Assembly (NCBI GenBank): GCA_002869335.1
Contig: PKTE01000316.1
Coordinates: 1 to 32,716, forward strand
Reading direction: 5' to 3'
Source: Salinivirgaceae bacterium
Lineage (GTDB): Bacteria; Bacteroidota; Bacteroidia; Bacteroidales; Salinivirgaceae
Length of the DNA: 32,716 nucleotides
A program made the translations under genes and the position numbers. Under the pieces are notes generated by a model. That model saw only the letters and a list, made by a program, of their open reading frames with translations, ran no database searches and was not told the origin of the DNA. Of this stretch, positions 1 through 7,980 are shown in pieces (within the stretch, counting starts at the first letter, position 1; each line of letters begins with the position of its first letter).

Positions 1-1
1 C

Positions 2-82
2 CATTATCAAACGGTGAGATATAATGAGGAATTGGAAATAGTACAGTTTTATAGTGATTGTTATGGATTTGATCGTTTATAA
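2..82 (+). CDS. C-terminal end of an unidentified upstream gene (partial)
   Basis: Only one forward frame stays open from the window edge. It reads 26 codons and ends with TAA at 80-82. The tail is polar and aromatic, ending YSDCYGFDRL, and looks like coding sequence rather than the low-complexity DNA that follows. The gene body lies outside the window, so no family can be named. It could also be a chance open frame, because 26 codons is short. Confidence 0.35.
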   Translation, partial: HYQTVRYNEELEIVQFYSDCYGFDRL

Positions 83-163
83 GTTGGCAGGTTGGTAAGT
101 TAATAAGTTAATTAAGTTGATTGAGTTAATTAGGTTATTAAGTTCATTAGTTAATTGAGTTAT
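83..163. repeat. Imperfect tandem repeat of GTTAATTAA-like units
   Basis: Directly after the stop at 80-82 about ten units of 8-9 bases follow each other, each beginning GTT: gttggcag, gttggtaa, gttaataa, gttaattaa, gttgattga, gttaattag, gttattaa, gttcatta, gttaattga, gttat. The array is degenerate and AT-rich and contains no gene. Its role, if any, is unknown. Confidence 0.7.
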
Positions 164-261
164 GGAAAATATTTGGAAACTAATCGCGAGAGTCAACAAT
201 TTTTAAACTTATTAATGCTGAATGACAACAAAAAGCTCTACCGACAATACATCGTTTGCCA

Positions 262-480
262 CTATTTATAAAGATTTCTCGCCACGAACGCCACGATAAA
301 ACGCACTACGTCGCTACAAGCTATCGCGTTGCGAACTTTGCGTCTTCGTTGCGAGCTCTGCGTGAAATATGATTCAAAACGTCATTGGTAGGGTGAAGCC
401 AACGGCGATATGTTAGAATAAGCGGTGCAGGCAGCTTGAAGCCGATCGCTTCTCCGCCAGCGGCGGATCGTGATGACGTT
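262..480. repeat. GC-richer intergenic repeat block with a TCCGCC/GGCGGA hairpin
   Basis: This stretch is visibly richer in G and C than its surroundings. It contains wording I recognise from dispersed intergenic repeats of environmental Bacteroidota: a segment near 330-365 that repeats the theme aactttgcgtcttcgttgcg, and a perfect hairpin TCCGCC-AGC-GGCGGA at 453-467. No copy elsewhere in the window was seen, so the claim that it is a genome-wide repeat rests on recollection. The open frame crossing it (321-503) has no protein-like features. The rest of the 83-502 gap holds nothing else that I can identify. Confidence 0.45.
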
Positions 481-502
481 TCCAAATAAAAGTCTGTCAT
501 CA

Positions 503-1696
503 CTATCTCCTTAACCGTTGCGATTCGACAGTAACCGATTTCAAATTGCCATTCTCGTCCTTATACTGGAGATATAATATTTTGGGCTTGCTATTTATTA
601 AATCAATGTAATCACAATAGGTGGAAGATTTCGTAAAGTCCAATTCGTTTAATTTTTTAACAACCATTTCAGGTTTTAAGCCTTTTAAGTATGCATCAGA
701 ATTCTCGGTTACCGACTGCACATAAATTTCTGCACCTCTTACTCCAAGTGCAAATCCAAAAGTCTCATTTACATCAGGATCAACTGAATAGTCATTAAAA
801 TATAATTTTTGATCATCCCAATCAATGGTAACCACATAACGCGACAAAATCTTTTTCCCAATGAGGGCGTGAACACCCGTTCTCACTTCCACATCATTAT
901 GGACTTTTTCTCCAATAAAAAGAGAATCTGTAAAAGCATATTCACGATTTACTTCAACTGGCTTGCCAATAAGGCCTGAATTCTTTGTGCCTGTTTCTAC
1001 AAATGTTTCCGTAATTATTTGTTTTTCTGTGAGAAAATCCAAAATCCTTTTAGGAAAAGATACAGATCCGTTTGACCCATAATCAATAATAATATTACTT
1101 ATTTTGGCTCTCCCGATTCTAATATCAACTAATAAATCAAGATCATTATCATATTTGAATGGAATACTTAATGAGTTTTCTTTTATATCTTTTGAAACCT
1201 CACTGCTCATTATCATTTCGTCTTTATCATAGTCAATAGTCCAATTACAATAACGCATGAGATTTCCTCCAATAATGCCATCCAAATTCATGCATTTCAA
1301 AATTGGATTCGCTTTGAAATTCTCTACAAAAGCAACCTGATCAATAAACATCACATCACCAATTCTAAGCGTATCAACCTTTACATAGTCTATGGCTTGT
1401 CGGTTATTATCCGTATCTACATAATGTCCCTGGCTTACAACTTTAAACTGAAACTCATGTTGCAATTCATCTGAAATACTAGAAGTAGCACCTGTATCCC
1501 ACAAAAACCTGTATTTCTTGCCGTTAATCTCTACAGGAACAATAATTAGCCCCAAATTCTCTTCAAACTTGATGGTTTCTATGAATGGCTCATTGAGCAC
1601 AGATCCTGACCTTATTGCTTTTGACCAATGGGTTGTGCAAGAAGAAAGAATTAGAAAAACTAAAATTATTGTAAATAGATATAACTTTTGCATCAT
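503..1696 (-). CDS. Lipoprotein with retropepsin-like aspartyl protease fold and C-terminal PDZ domain
   Basis: The 397-residue product begins with a hydrophobic signal ending in a lipobox (LSSC, Cys20), so it is probably a lipid-anchored envelope protein. A retropepsin-like lobe carries the catalytic-type motif WDTGATSS with Asp67-Thr-Gly, followed by the DGIIGGNLM segment (139-147) typical of such folds. A second lobe has IIIDYGSNG at 202-210, so its Asp205 sits in DYGS rather than DTGS. Residues about 310-390 form a PDZ-like domain (GVRGAEIYVQSV, then GLKPEMVVKKLN). Proteins with this arrangement are known in Bacteroidota, but their substrates are largely unknown. There are two adjacent ATGs at the start; the first gives the coordinates used. 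No promoter of the TAnnTTTG type was seen in the 56-base gap upstream, so it may be read with the gene at 1753-2412. Confidence 0.8.
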   Translation of the reverse strand: MMQKLYLFTIILVFLILSSCTTHWSKAIRSGSVLNEPFIETIKFEENLGLIIVPVEINGKKYRFLWDTGATSSISDELQHEFQFKVVSQGHYVDTDNNRQAIDYVKVDTLRIGDVMFIDQVAFVENFKANPILKCMNLDGIIGGNLMRYCNWTIDYDKDEMIMSSEVSKDIKENSLSIPFKYDNDLDLLVDIRIGRAKISNIIIDYGSNGSVSFPKRILDFLTEKQIITETFVETGTKNSGLIGKPVEVNREYAFTDSLFIGEKVHNDVEVRTGVHALIGKKILSRYVVTIDWDDQKLYFNDYSVDPDVNETFGFALGVRGAEIYVQSVTENSDAYLKGLKPEMVVKKLNELDFTKSSTYCDYIDLINSKPKILYLQYKDENGNLKSVTVESQRLRR

Positions 1697-1752
1697 TAAA
1701 ATAGATTTTACAGATGACGCAATTCTATTCAGATTGTTTCATAAACAATATT

Positions 1753-2412
1753 TTATTTCCCCACTTTCATTTGCAATCCTACAGATAAATATTGTTTATA
1801 GGAATGAACCGAACTTGGAAAATCCTCTGATTCATAAGACAAACCATAAAAGAAATCATATTGTGGTGAAATTGCGAATCTGTCATTTAAATAAAAATCG
1901 TATGCAAGTCGGCCTCTTAGGCCATAAGTTGATTTTTCGCCCTTAAAATCAACTTCGTATTCTATTAGTTCAGGGTTGTCGAAATATGTAATATCTTCTC
2001 CAGTACCCTCTACATTTTGGTTCAGTAATCGATTAAATTGTAAACCAACATTCAAATCGAGATGATCGAAGAATTTAAAATTAATAAAATAAATCCCCAG
2101 GGCTAGGACTGTTTTTTTAACATTAAAATCAACAGACTTTTTATACATATGCCCAGATTCAGAAGCTTCTATTGCCCCTCCATATTTTTCATATCCTAAT
2201 GTAAAGCGAAGTGGTAACCAATCAAATTTAATATCGTCAATTCCAATGTTAAAAGAGTAGTCTGTGTTCGATTTAGCATAAAAGTCTGTATAAGGTGTAT
2301 CATCTTCTGCACTAGAAAAAGAATTAAACAAAGCTCCTCCTACAACCTCAACATTTTGGGCTGACAGAGATAGACTAAAAAATAGAAATAATAGTACTAC
2401 TGATATTTTCAT
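1753..2412 (-). CDS. Outer-membrane beta-barrel-like protein of unknown function
   Basis: The 219-residue product starts with a classical Sec signal peptide (MKISVVLLFLFFSLSLSAQ, cleavage after Ala18). The mature part alternates polar and hydrophobic residues with many Tyr, Phe and Asp, for example LNVGLQFNRLL and YLSVGLQMKV, ending in a strand-like C-terminus as in small outer-membrane barrels. I do not recognise a specific family. It lies 56 bases upstream of the retropepsin-PDZ lipoprotein on the same strand, so the two may be co-transcribed and both act at the cell envelope. That link is an inference from spacing only. Confidence 0.6.
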   Translation of the reverse strand: MKISVVLLFLFFSLSLSAQNVEVVGGALFNSFSSAEDDTPYTDFYAKSNTDYSFNIGIDDIKFDWLPLRFTLGYEKYGGAIEASESGHMYKKSVDFNVKKTVLALGIYFINFKFFDHLDLNVGLQFNRLLNQNVEGTGEDITYFDNPELIEYEVDFKGEKSTYGLRGRLAYDFYLNDRFAISPQYDFFYGLSYESEDFPSSVHSYKQYLSVGLQMKVGK

Positions 2413-2474
2413 ATGGATGCTGTTAGTGTTATTGGATAACGTAAAGAAAGGGAAAATATTGGAAATTTTATATA

Positions 2475-2507
2475 AAACTCGGTGTGTAACAAAGGCACAC
2501 CGAGTTT
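2475..2507 (-). terminator. Stem-loop terminator downstream of the phosphohexomutase gene
   Basis: A perfect 12-bp stem, AAACTCGGTGTG at 2475-2486 with CACACCGAGTTT at 2496-2507, encloses a 9-base loop. It sits 12 bases past the stop of the minus-strand gene at 2519-4252. The sequence after the stem on that strand is AT-rich but not a clean T run. Confidence 0.65.
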
Positions 2508-2518
2508 ATAAAATAAAA

Positions 2519-4252
2519 TTAAACTAATTCCGCTTTTATCTTCTCTATTTTAGCTTTCAATACTTCAACAGCCTCATCAAACTGATCATGTGATTTCAAC
2601 TCGCCGGTTACGCCAAAATAGAATTTAATTTTGGGCTCTGTACCTGATGGACGTGCACTTATCTTACTACCATCTTCAGTTATAAATTGCAGTACATTTG
2701 ACTTTGGTAATCCTGTTGGTTTCACATCTCCCGATAACATATTTTTATCCTCACCACTTTGATAATCGATTATGCGAACAACCTTATTTCCTGCCAGTTC
2801 TTTCGGAGGATTACTACGTAAATTCTCCATCATAGCTTTAATTTCATCAGCTCCGGCTTTTCCTTTTTTCACAATTGAAATAAGGCTTTCATAGAATAAA
2901 CCATACTCTATGTAAATATCCATTAGCATTTCAAATGCCGATTTACCCTGATCATTTGCCCATGCTACTGCCTCTGCAATTAGTGCACAAGACATTACTG
3001 CATCTTTATCACGTACAAACTCTCCTGCCAAATAACCATAGCTCTCTTCACCACCACCAATGAATGTTTCTTTTCCTTCTTTTTTGCCAATAATGTCAGC
3101 AATAAATTTAAATCCGGTCAATACATCATGCGAATCCACGCTGTATTTGGCTGCAATCTTTGGAAGTAATTCAGTGGTTACAATGGTTTTTACAATATAT
3201 TGTTTGCCATCCAACTTGCCATTCTCTTTCCACTTGGTCAACAAATAATTAATGAGCAAAGTAGCAGCCTGATTACCATTGAGTAAGGCAAACTCACCTT
3301 TCAGGTTTTTTACTGCAATACCTACTCTATCGGCATCCGGATCAGTGGCCATAACCAAATCAGCATCAATTTCTTTCGCTCTATTAATAGCCATTTGTAA
3401 CGCTGCGGGTTCTTCAGGGTTTGGCGATTTTACTGTTGGGAAATTACCATCTGTTATATCCTGCTCTGGTATATGTATTACATTCTCAAACCCAAAGGCT
3501 TTTAATGCCATCGGAACTAGTTTTACAGCAGTTCCATGAATAGGAGTAAAAACAATTTTCATATCCTTATTGCGGTCAATCACTTCCGGTGAAAGGGAAA
3601 GTGTTTTAACAGCGGCAATATATTTATCGTCCAACTCAGCTCCTATGATTTCAATTAAGGCTTCATTTTTATTGAAATTGATTTTACTTATATCATCCAC
3701 TTTAGCTACTTCATTAATGATATTTTTATCGTGCGGAGCAATAATTTGCGCACCATCTTCCCAATATACTTTATATCCGTTATACTCTTTCGGATTATGC
3801 GAAGCAGTAACTACAACACCACTTTTGCATCCTAATTCGCGAATAGCAAAAGAAAGTTCCGGTGTTGGACGCAAAGCATCAAAAAGATAAACTTTGATAC
3901 CATTGGCTGAAAAAATATCGGCTGTGGTTTGTGCAAACAGTTCCCCATTATTTCGACAATCGTGTGCAATAGCTACGCTTATTTCCTGATTTTTGAAGTT
4001 CATTTTAAGATAGTTGGCTAATCCCTGCGTAGCCATTCCAACCGTATAAATATTCATACGATTTGAGCCAGCTCCCATTATACCTCTCAATCCTCCGGTT
4101 CCAAACTCAAGATTTTGATAGAATGCATCAACAAGCGAATCACCTTCTTCTTTCAACATTTGCTCAATCTCAGTTCGAGTATCCTGATCAATATCCATTG
4201 CAAGCCACTGTTGTGCTTTTTCTTTTACTATCTGCAGAGTATCTTTTGACAT
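2519..4252 (-). CDS. Alpha-D-phosphohexomutase (phosphoglucomutase/phosphomannomutase family)
   Basis: This cytoplasmic enzyme of 577 residues interconverts hexose 1- and 6-phosphates, linking glycolysis with nucleotide-sugar synthesis. All family motifs are visible in order: GTGGLRG at 51-57, the catalytic serine loop TASHNPKEYNGYK with Ser151, the metal-binding loop DPDADR at 304-309, the sugar-binding GGGEESYGY at 399-407, and the phosphate-binding RPSGTEPK at 534-541. The length matches the Bacillus PgcA / human PGM2 subgroup, which includes glucose and pentose mutases, so the preferred substrate cannot be decided here. It has its own candidate promoter at 4282-4289 and a terminator at 2475-2507, suggesting a single-gene unit. 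Confidence 0.93.
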   Translation of the reverse strand: MSKDTLQIVKEKAQQWLAMDIDQDTRTEIEQMLKEEGDSLVDAFYQNLEFGTGGLRGIMGAGSNRMNIYTVGMATQGLANYLKMNFKNQEISVAIAHDCRNNGELFAQTTADIFSANGIKVYLFDALRPTPELSFAIRELGCKSGVVVTASHNPKEYNGYKVYWEDGAQIIAPHDKNIINEVAKVDDISKINFNKNEALIEIIGAELDDKYIAAVKTLSLSPEVIDRNKDMKIVFTPIHGTAVKLVPMALKAFGFENVIHIPEQDITDGNFPTVKSPNPEEPAALQMAINRAKEIDADLVMATDPDADRVGIAVKNLKGEFALLNGNQAATLLINYLLTKWKENGKLDGKQYIVKTIVTTELLPKIAAKYSVDSHDVLTGFKFIADIIGKKEGKETFIGGGEESYGYLAGEFVRDKDAVMSCALIAEAVAWANDQGKSAFEMLMDIYIEYGLFYESLISIVKKGKAGADEIKAMMENLRSNPPKELAGNKVVRIIDYQSGEDKNMLSGDVKPTGLPKSNVLQFITEDGSKISARPSGTEPKIKFYFGVTGELKSHDQFDEAVEVLKAKIEKIKAELV

Positions 4253-4281
4253 GATATTTATGGTTTAGTTTTTCTATCATA

Positions 4282-4289
4282 CAAAGTTA
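4282..4289 (-). promoter_or_regulatory. Candidate -7 element for the phosphohexomutase gene
   Basis: On the minus strand this reads TAACTTTG, matching TAnnTTTG. It ends 30 bases upstream of the ATG at 4252, giving a leader of roughly 25 bases. No clear -33 TTG was seen at the expected spacing. Confidence 0.45.
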
Positions 4290-4518
4290 TGATTTTACCC
4301 TAAACTAAATGCGATCAGAACTCTATCCTTACAGCTTTTAACAAAAATTTAAACCTTGATCATAATAAAAACAACCCCTCTCGTTGTTTAAGCTCCTATT
4401 TTTCCTAAGGAAAAAAGAAAAAAACTCAGATGAAGGGTCGTTCCTAAAACTACACCAAAGCACACTACTATACTTTGATGCCGCTCATCACTATGGTTAT
4501 TTTGAAATTCGATCTTAA

Positions 4519-5718
4519 TTAATTGGCCGCAATTCCAGCAATTAACTGATCTTCATTGATTAATGTTTCTATATCTACATGAAACCGTTTTACAGCAGAA
4601 CGCAAGTTATATCGGCTTGACATTACTTCTCCATACGCACCCACTTGCTTAATTGCTAATAAATTGCCCCGTTCAACCCGTGGTAAAAGAATTTTTTTTG
4701 TAAAAAAGTCAGATGATTCACAAATTGGTCCTGCCACAGCATAAAATCGCTGTGAATTTGCCCCATTTAGGTTTACAATTGGATGATAGCTTTGATACAA
4801 AGCAGGGCGTATCAATTCTGTCATGCCTGCATCCACAATTACATAAGCATCTGCAGGGTTTTCTTTTACATACAAGACCTTAGTTATCAAGGTACCGCAA
4901 GCAGCCACAATAGATCTGCCTGGCTCAAAATGTATAGTTTGCCCGGGTCGCTTATTCAGTGTTTCATTAAATACTGAAAAATACCCTCTGAAATCAGGCA
5001 TTTCTATTTTTTCGTTATCATAATCAATTCCTAAACCACCACCCATATTTAAATGCGGAATATCAAATCCCATTCGCTCTACTTCATCCTGAATAATATT
5101 TACACGCTCACATAATTCTCGAAAAACACCCATTTGAGTAATTTGTGATCCGATATGAAAATGTAACCCAATAAATTCCAGGTTACTATGTCCTTTTAGC
5201 TTGGCCAATGTATCCTCTAGTTCGGCGTATGGAATACCAAATTTATTACGACTTTGACCTGTAGAGATATACTCATGCGTATATGGATTCACATCTGGAT
5301 TCACGCGCAAAGCTACACGCGCCGTCTTTTTCATTTCACCTGCCAACTCATTTATCACTTCTAACTCTTGACAAGATTCTACATTGAAAGCAAAGATTCC
5401 TGCATTTAAAGCTAAACGAATTTCCTGATCTGTTTTACCAACTCCTGCAAATACGATATTTTCGGAACCAAATCCCATATCAATAGCATGCAAAACTTCA
5501 TTTCCACTCACACAATCGGCTCCCAATCCAAAATCATTAATAATTTGTAATAATTCAGGATTTGCGTTGGCCTTCATTGCATAATGAAGTTTATAACCAA
5601 AACGGTTGCTCCATTTTGTAGCTTCTGATAAAACATTGCGTAAAACATTCAGATCATACAAATAGAAAGGCGTTTGTTCTTCACTAAACTGCCTCCACAA
5701 GTTCCTGTTTTCCATCAT
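4519..5718 (-). CDS. lysA: Diaminopimelate decarboxylase
   Basis: LysA is the PLP-dependent enzyme that decarboxylates meso-diaminopimelate to L-lysine, the last step of lysine synthesis. With the start used here (tandem ATGs at 5713-5718) it has 399 residues. PLP would bind Lys49 in YAMKAN. HFHIGSQI (186-193) and the GGGLGID phosphate loop (226-232) follow, and the C-terminal part has EPGRS, the CESSD substrate motif and GAYGEVMSSRYN. The frame is open further upstream to an ATG at 5781, but the extra 21 residues lie entirely inside lysC and do not resemble the family N-terminus, while MMENRNLWRQF leads directly into the usual TPFYLYD. The reading frame overlaps the end of lysC by 35 bases in a different frame, so the two are almost certainly co-transcribed and may be translationally coupled. 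Confidence 0.95.
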   Translation of the reverse strand: MMENRNLWRQFSEEQTPFYLYDLNVLRNVLSEATKWSNRFGYKLHYAMKANANPELLQIINDFGLGADCVSGNEVLHAIDMGFGSENIVFAGVGKTDQEIRLALNAGIFAFNVESCQELEVINELAGEMKKTARVALRVNPDVNPYTHEYISTGQSRNKFGIPYAELEDTLAKLKGHSNLEFIGLHFHIGSQITQMGVFRELCERVNIIQDEVERMGFDIPHLNMGGGLGIDYDNEKIEMPDFRGYFSVFNETLNKRPGQTIHFEPGRSIVAACGTLITKVLYVKENPADAYVIVDAGMTELIRPALYQSYHPIVNLNGANSQRFYAVAGPICESSDFFTKKILLPRVERGNLLAIKQVGAYGEVMSSRYNLRSAVKRFHVDIETLINEDQLIAGIAAN

Positions 5719-7018
5719 TTTTCTGTAATAAATTGTTATGTAAATTATTAATTGCCTCAATTTTATCCTGGCTGTTAACAACCAGCGTTACATTAATTTC
5801 ACTACCACCATAAGAAATCATCCTTACAGGAATAGCTTCTAAAGCACCCAACACAGCTGCCACTACAGCGTGTTCCTCTGCATTAAAATCACCCACTACA
5901 CATATCACAGATTGATTACCTGTAACCTCAACCTCTCCTAATAATTGCAAATCGTTAATTAATCCAGGCTGCAAATGTGCCGATTCAATGGTCATAGACA
6001 CGGCTACTTCAGAAGTCGTTATGACATCAATTGGAATTTGATAATTTTCGAATACTGTAAAAACTCTTCTCAAAAACCCGTACGCATTCAACATTCGACC
6101 ACTTTTGATCCGAATTACCGTAATTTCATCTTTTGCAGCAATGGCCCGAATAGAATCTGGACGACCGAAACCTTGTATCACTGTGCCTCTATCCTTAGGA
6201 TTTAAGGTATTTTTTAACTTAATAGGAATATTGGTCTTACGCGCCGGCACAACTGATGAAGGATGCATAATTTTAGCCCCGAAATAGGCCAACTCTGCAG
6301 CTTCATCATAACTCATATGGCGTACAGGCTTAGCATCTGAAACATATCTTGGATCATTATTATGAAACCCATCCACATCAGACCAAATTTGAATTTCATC
6401 AGCTTGCAATGCTGCTCCAATCAATGTGGCAGAGTAGTCACTCCCCCCACGACTTAAGTTAGTAATTTCTGAATTTGAGTCTCTACAAATAAAACCCTCA
6501 GTAAGATAGACCACTGCATCAGCATTTTGATTTACTAAGCGATTTAAATTACTCTTAATCTTATCATTATCAGGCTCCCCTGCCTCATTAAGCCACATAA
6601 AATCTAAAGCAGAAATATATACAACGTCAACTCCGATACTTTGTAAATATTTGTACATCAAACGAACAGTCATTATTTCACCTAACGAAACAAAATCATT
6701 CCTTTTTAGATTTAAATCGGCTACAAGTAACAAACAGCGAAGAGGACTTATAAACTCACTGGAAAAATCCGTGCTGGATTCCCCCAATAATTGATTATGC
6801 GTTAGGTTAAAATGATTTACAATATGTTCAAGTCGGGTTTCTACTTCCAACGTTTTATTTTGTTTGGCGGCCTCATAGGTTTCATACAATAAATTTGTAA
6901 TTCCTGACATGGCAGATAATACCACAAAGGTTGTTTCTCCATTATTGATAATATCAGCAACACCTTTGATACGATTTGCGTCACCAAGAGAAGTTCCACC
7001 AAATTTTAATACTCTCAT
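5684..7018 (-). CDS. lysC: Aspartate kinase (lysine-sensitive LysC type)
   Basis: Aspartate kinase phosphorylates L-aspartate, the committed step towards lysine, threonine, methionine and diaminopimelate for peptidoglycan. The 444-residue protein opens with KFGGTS (5-10), has the RGGSDYSAT substrate/ATP segment (190-198) and SDVDGFHNNDPR (213-224). Two C-terminal ACT domains begin near 300 and 370. The stretch IDVITTSEVAVSMT (330-343) closely resembles the lysine-binding ACT of E. coli LysC, which suggests feedback inhibition by lysine. It is monofunctional: there is no homoserine dehydrogenase domain. It is followed by lysA with a 35-base overlap and faces the divergent ACT-domain gene at 7196. 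A full promoter is seen at 7046-7076. Confidence 0.95.
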   Translation of the reverse strand: MRVLKFGGTSLGDANRIKGVADIINNGETTFVVLSAMSGITNLLYETYEAAKQNKTLEVETRLEHIVNHFNLTHNQLLGESSTDFSSEFISPLRCLLLVADLNLKRNDFVSLGEIMTVRLMYKYLQSIGVDVVYISALDFMWLNEAGEPDNDKIKSNLNRLVNQNADAVVYLTEGFICRDSNSEITNLSRGGSDYSATLIGAALQADEIQIWSDVDGFHNNDPRYVSDAKPVRHMSYDEAAELAYFGAKIMHPSSVVPARKTNIPIKLKNTLNPKDRGTVIQGFGRPDSIRAIAAKDEITVIRIKSGRMLNAYGFLRRVFTVFENYQIPIDVITTSEVAVSMTIESAHLQPGLINDLQLLGEVEVTGNQSVICVVGDFNAEEHAVVAAVLGALEAIPVRMISYGGSEINVTLVVNSQDKIEAINNLHNNLLQKNDGKQELVEAV

Positions 7019-7045
7019 TTTTTCAATATTTTGTCAAATTCGATT

Positions 7046-7076
7046 CAAAAGTATGTCAGGCTTCCTTTCACTCAAA
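7046..7076 (-). promoter_or_regulatory. Promoter of lysC-lysA
   Basis: On the minus strand the -7 element is TACTTTTG (7046-7053) and the -33 element TTTG (7073-7076), separated by 19 bases. This is a good match to the Bacteroidota consensus. The predicted transcript start lies about 20-25 bases before the lysC ATG. Confidence 0.65.
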
Positions 7077-7158
7077 AAAATCACAACTAAAAGAACATTT
7101 TTTCAACATTTTGTTATATTTTTAACAACAATACATAAATTGAACACGCGATGAAGTG

Positions 7159-7174
7159 ACAAACGGCCGTTCGT
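7159..7174. promoter_or_regulatory. Operator-like near-palindrome in the lysC / ACT-gene spacer
   Basis: ACAAACGGCCGTTCGT is a 16-base dyad with one mismatched pair. Its 10-base core AACGGCCGTT (7162-7171) is perfect and GC-rich in an AT-rich spacer. It is flanked by a second inverted pair, GATGAA (7150-7155) and TTCATC (7175-7180). It ends 21 bases before the ATG of the divergent ACT-domain gene, so it could be an operator or a leader stem-loop. Confidence 0.45.
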
Positions 7175-7195
7175 TTCATCCAAGAAAAAGAAAAA

Positions 7196-7861
7196 ATGAT
7201 ACGCATAAACGAAGCAGTAGAAGAAATCATAAGAGAAAAGCCTTTTTTAGAGCAATCACTGGCAGATGGTTTAATCAACACTTCTGCTTTAGCACGGCAG
7301 ATTAAACTGCAGGTTGAGAGAAGACTTGGAAAGCAAGTACAAACTGGGGCCATTGTAATGGCCATCAAACGAATGCCCATAAGGCCTGCTATTCATTCTA
7401 AAAAAAACATCAATACACTTTATGACAATCTGAATGATCTTACTGTGCGCTCCAAACTAGCCATTTTCAACTACCAAAATAGTCCAACATTAATGTCTTG
7501 TCAAGGGCAGCTTACTGAAAAGATTCGTACAAAAGATGATATATTCTATACATATTCACGCGGTTTAAACGAATCAACTCTAGTAATCAGTCACAATATG
7601 TCTGAAACTGTTCACGAAATATTCAAGGACGAAAATCTTAAATGGCATGCAGCAAATATGTCGGCCATTACAATTAAATTACAACATGAAAACACCAGTA
7701 CTCCTGGTCTCTATTATCAAATTCTAAAAATTCTTGCGTGGCAAAATATCAATATCTCAGAAGCTGTATCTACCACCAATGAATTCACACTTATTATGGA
7801 ACAAAGCAATATCAACAGAGCTTTTCAAGCTTTTTCGGTTTTTTTAGAAACGAAGACATAG
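7196..7861 (+). CDS. ACT-domain protein divergent from lysC, possible regulator
   Basis: The 221-residue soluble protein has no signal peptide or membrane segment. Residues 1-60 are helical and basic (IREKPFLEQSLADGLINTSA then ALARQIKLQVERRLGKQVQ and IVMAIKRMPI) and could be a helix-turn-helix-like region. The C-terminus (about 145-215) has the beta-alpha-beta-beta-alpha-beta look of an ACT domain: ITIKLQHENTSTPGLYYQIL, then ILAWQNINISEAVSTTNEFT and LIMEQSNINRAFQAF. ACT domains bind amino acids. Its position head-to-head with lysC, whose product also carries ACT domains, makes an amino-acid-responsive regulator of lysine synthesis plausible, but DNA binding is inferred. The leader is A-rich without a clear Shine-Dalgarno. 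A strong bidirectional terminator follows at 7946-7977. Confidence 0.6.
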   Translation: MIRINEAVEEIIREKPFLEQSLADGLINTSALARQIKLQVERRLGKQVQTGAIVMAIKRMPIRPAIHSKKNINTLYDNLNDLTVRSKLAIFNYQNSPTLMSCQGQLTEKIRTKDDIFYTYSRGLNESTLVISHNMSETVHEIFKDENLKWHAANMSAITIKLQHENTSTPGLYYQILKILAWQNINISEAVSTTNEFTLIMEQSNINRAFQAFSVFLETKT

Positions 7862-7945
7862 GTTTCAGGTTAGAAAGTTTCAAGTTAGCGCAAAGCTACT
7901 TAGCTGAACCCGAAACCTGAAACCTGGAACTGTTAAACCTGAAAC
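7861..7945. repeat. Inverted GGTTTCAGGTT / AACCTGAAACC repeat
   Basis: GGTTTCAGGTT at 7861-7871 has its exact reverse complement AACCTGAAACC at 7914-7924, and a further partial copy AAACCTGAAAC at 7935-7945. The sequence between the arms can pair imperfectly (GTTTCAAGTTAGC with GCTGAACCCGAAAC). This type of AACCTGAAAC wording is common in intergenic DNA of Bacteroidota; that statement is from memory. Confidence 0.55.
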
Positions 7946-7977
7946 AAAAAAAGCTCCTAAAAAGGAGCTTTTTTTTT
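7946..7977. terminator. Bidirectional terminator after the ACT-domain gene
   Basis: AAGCTCC (7951-7957) and GGAGCTT (7964-7970) form a stem around a six-base A-rich loop, flanked by A5 on one side and T7 on the other. It can stop transcription from the ACT-domain gene on plus and from the tRNA remnant on minus. Confidence 0.8.
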
Positions 7978-7980
7978 GAG

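Noticed and set aside
321-503. 60-residue open frame on minus
   Set aside because: It lies within the GC-richer repeat block, has no protein-family features and overlaps the gene end at 503.
1733-1749. ATTGTTT-CAT-AAACAAT dyad as terminator of the gene at 1753
   Set aside because: It is purely AT-rich with no T run after it, so chance pairing is likely in this composition.
1518-1946. 142-residue open frame on plus
   Set aside because: It is antisense to the retropepsin lipoprotein and the small barrel protein, both of which have signal peptides and family features.
4399-4415. TTTTTCC-TAA-GGAAAAA hairpin as lysA terminator
   Set aside because: The stem is short and AT-rich and lacks a T run on the minus strand after the stem; it was not strong enough to list.
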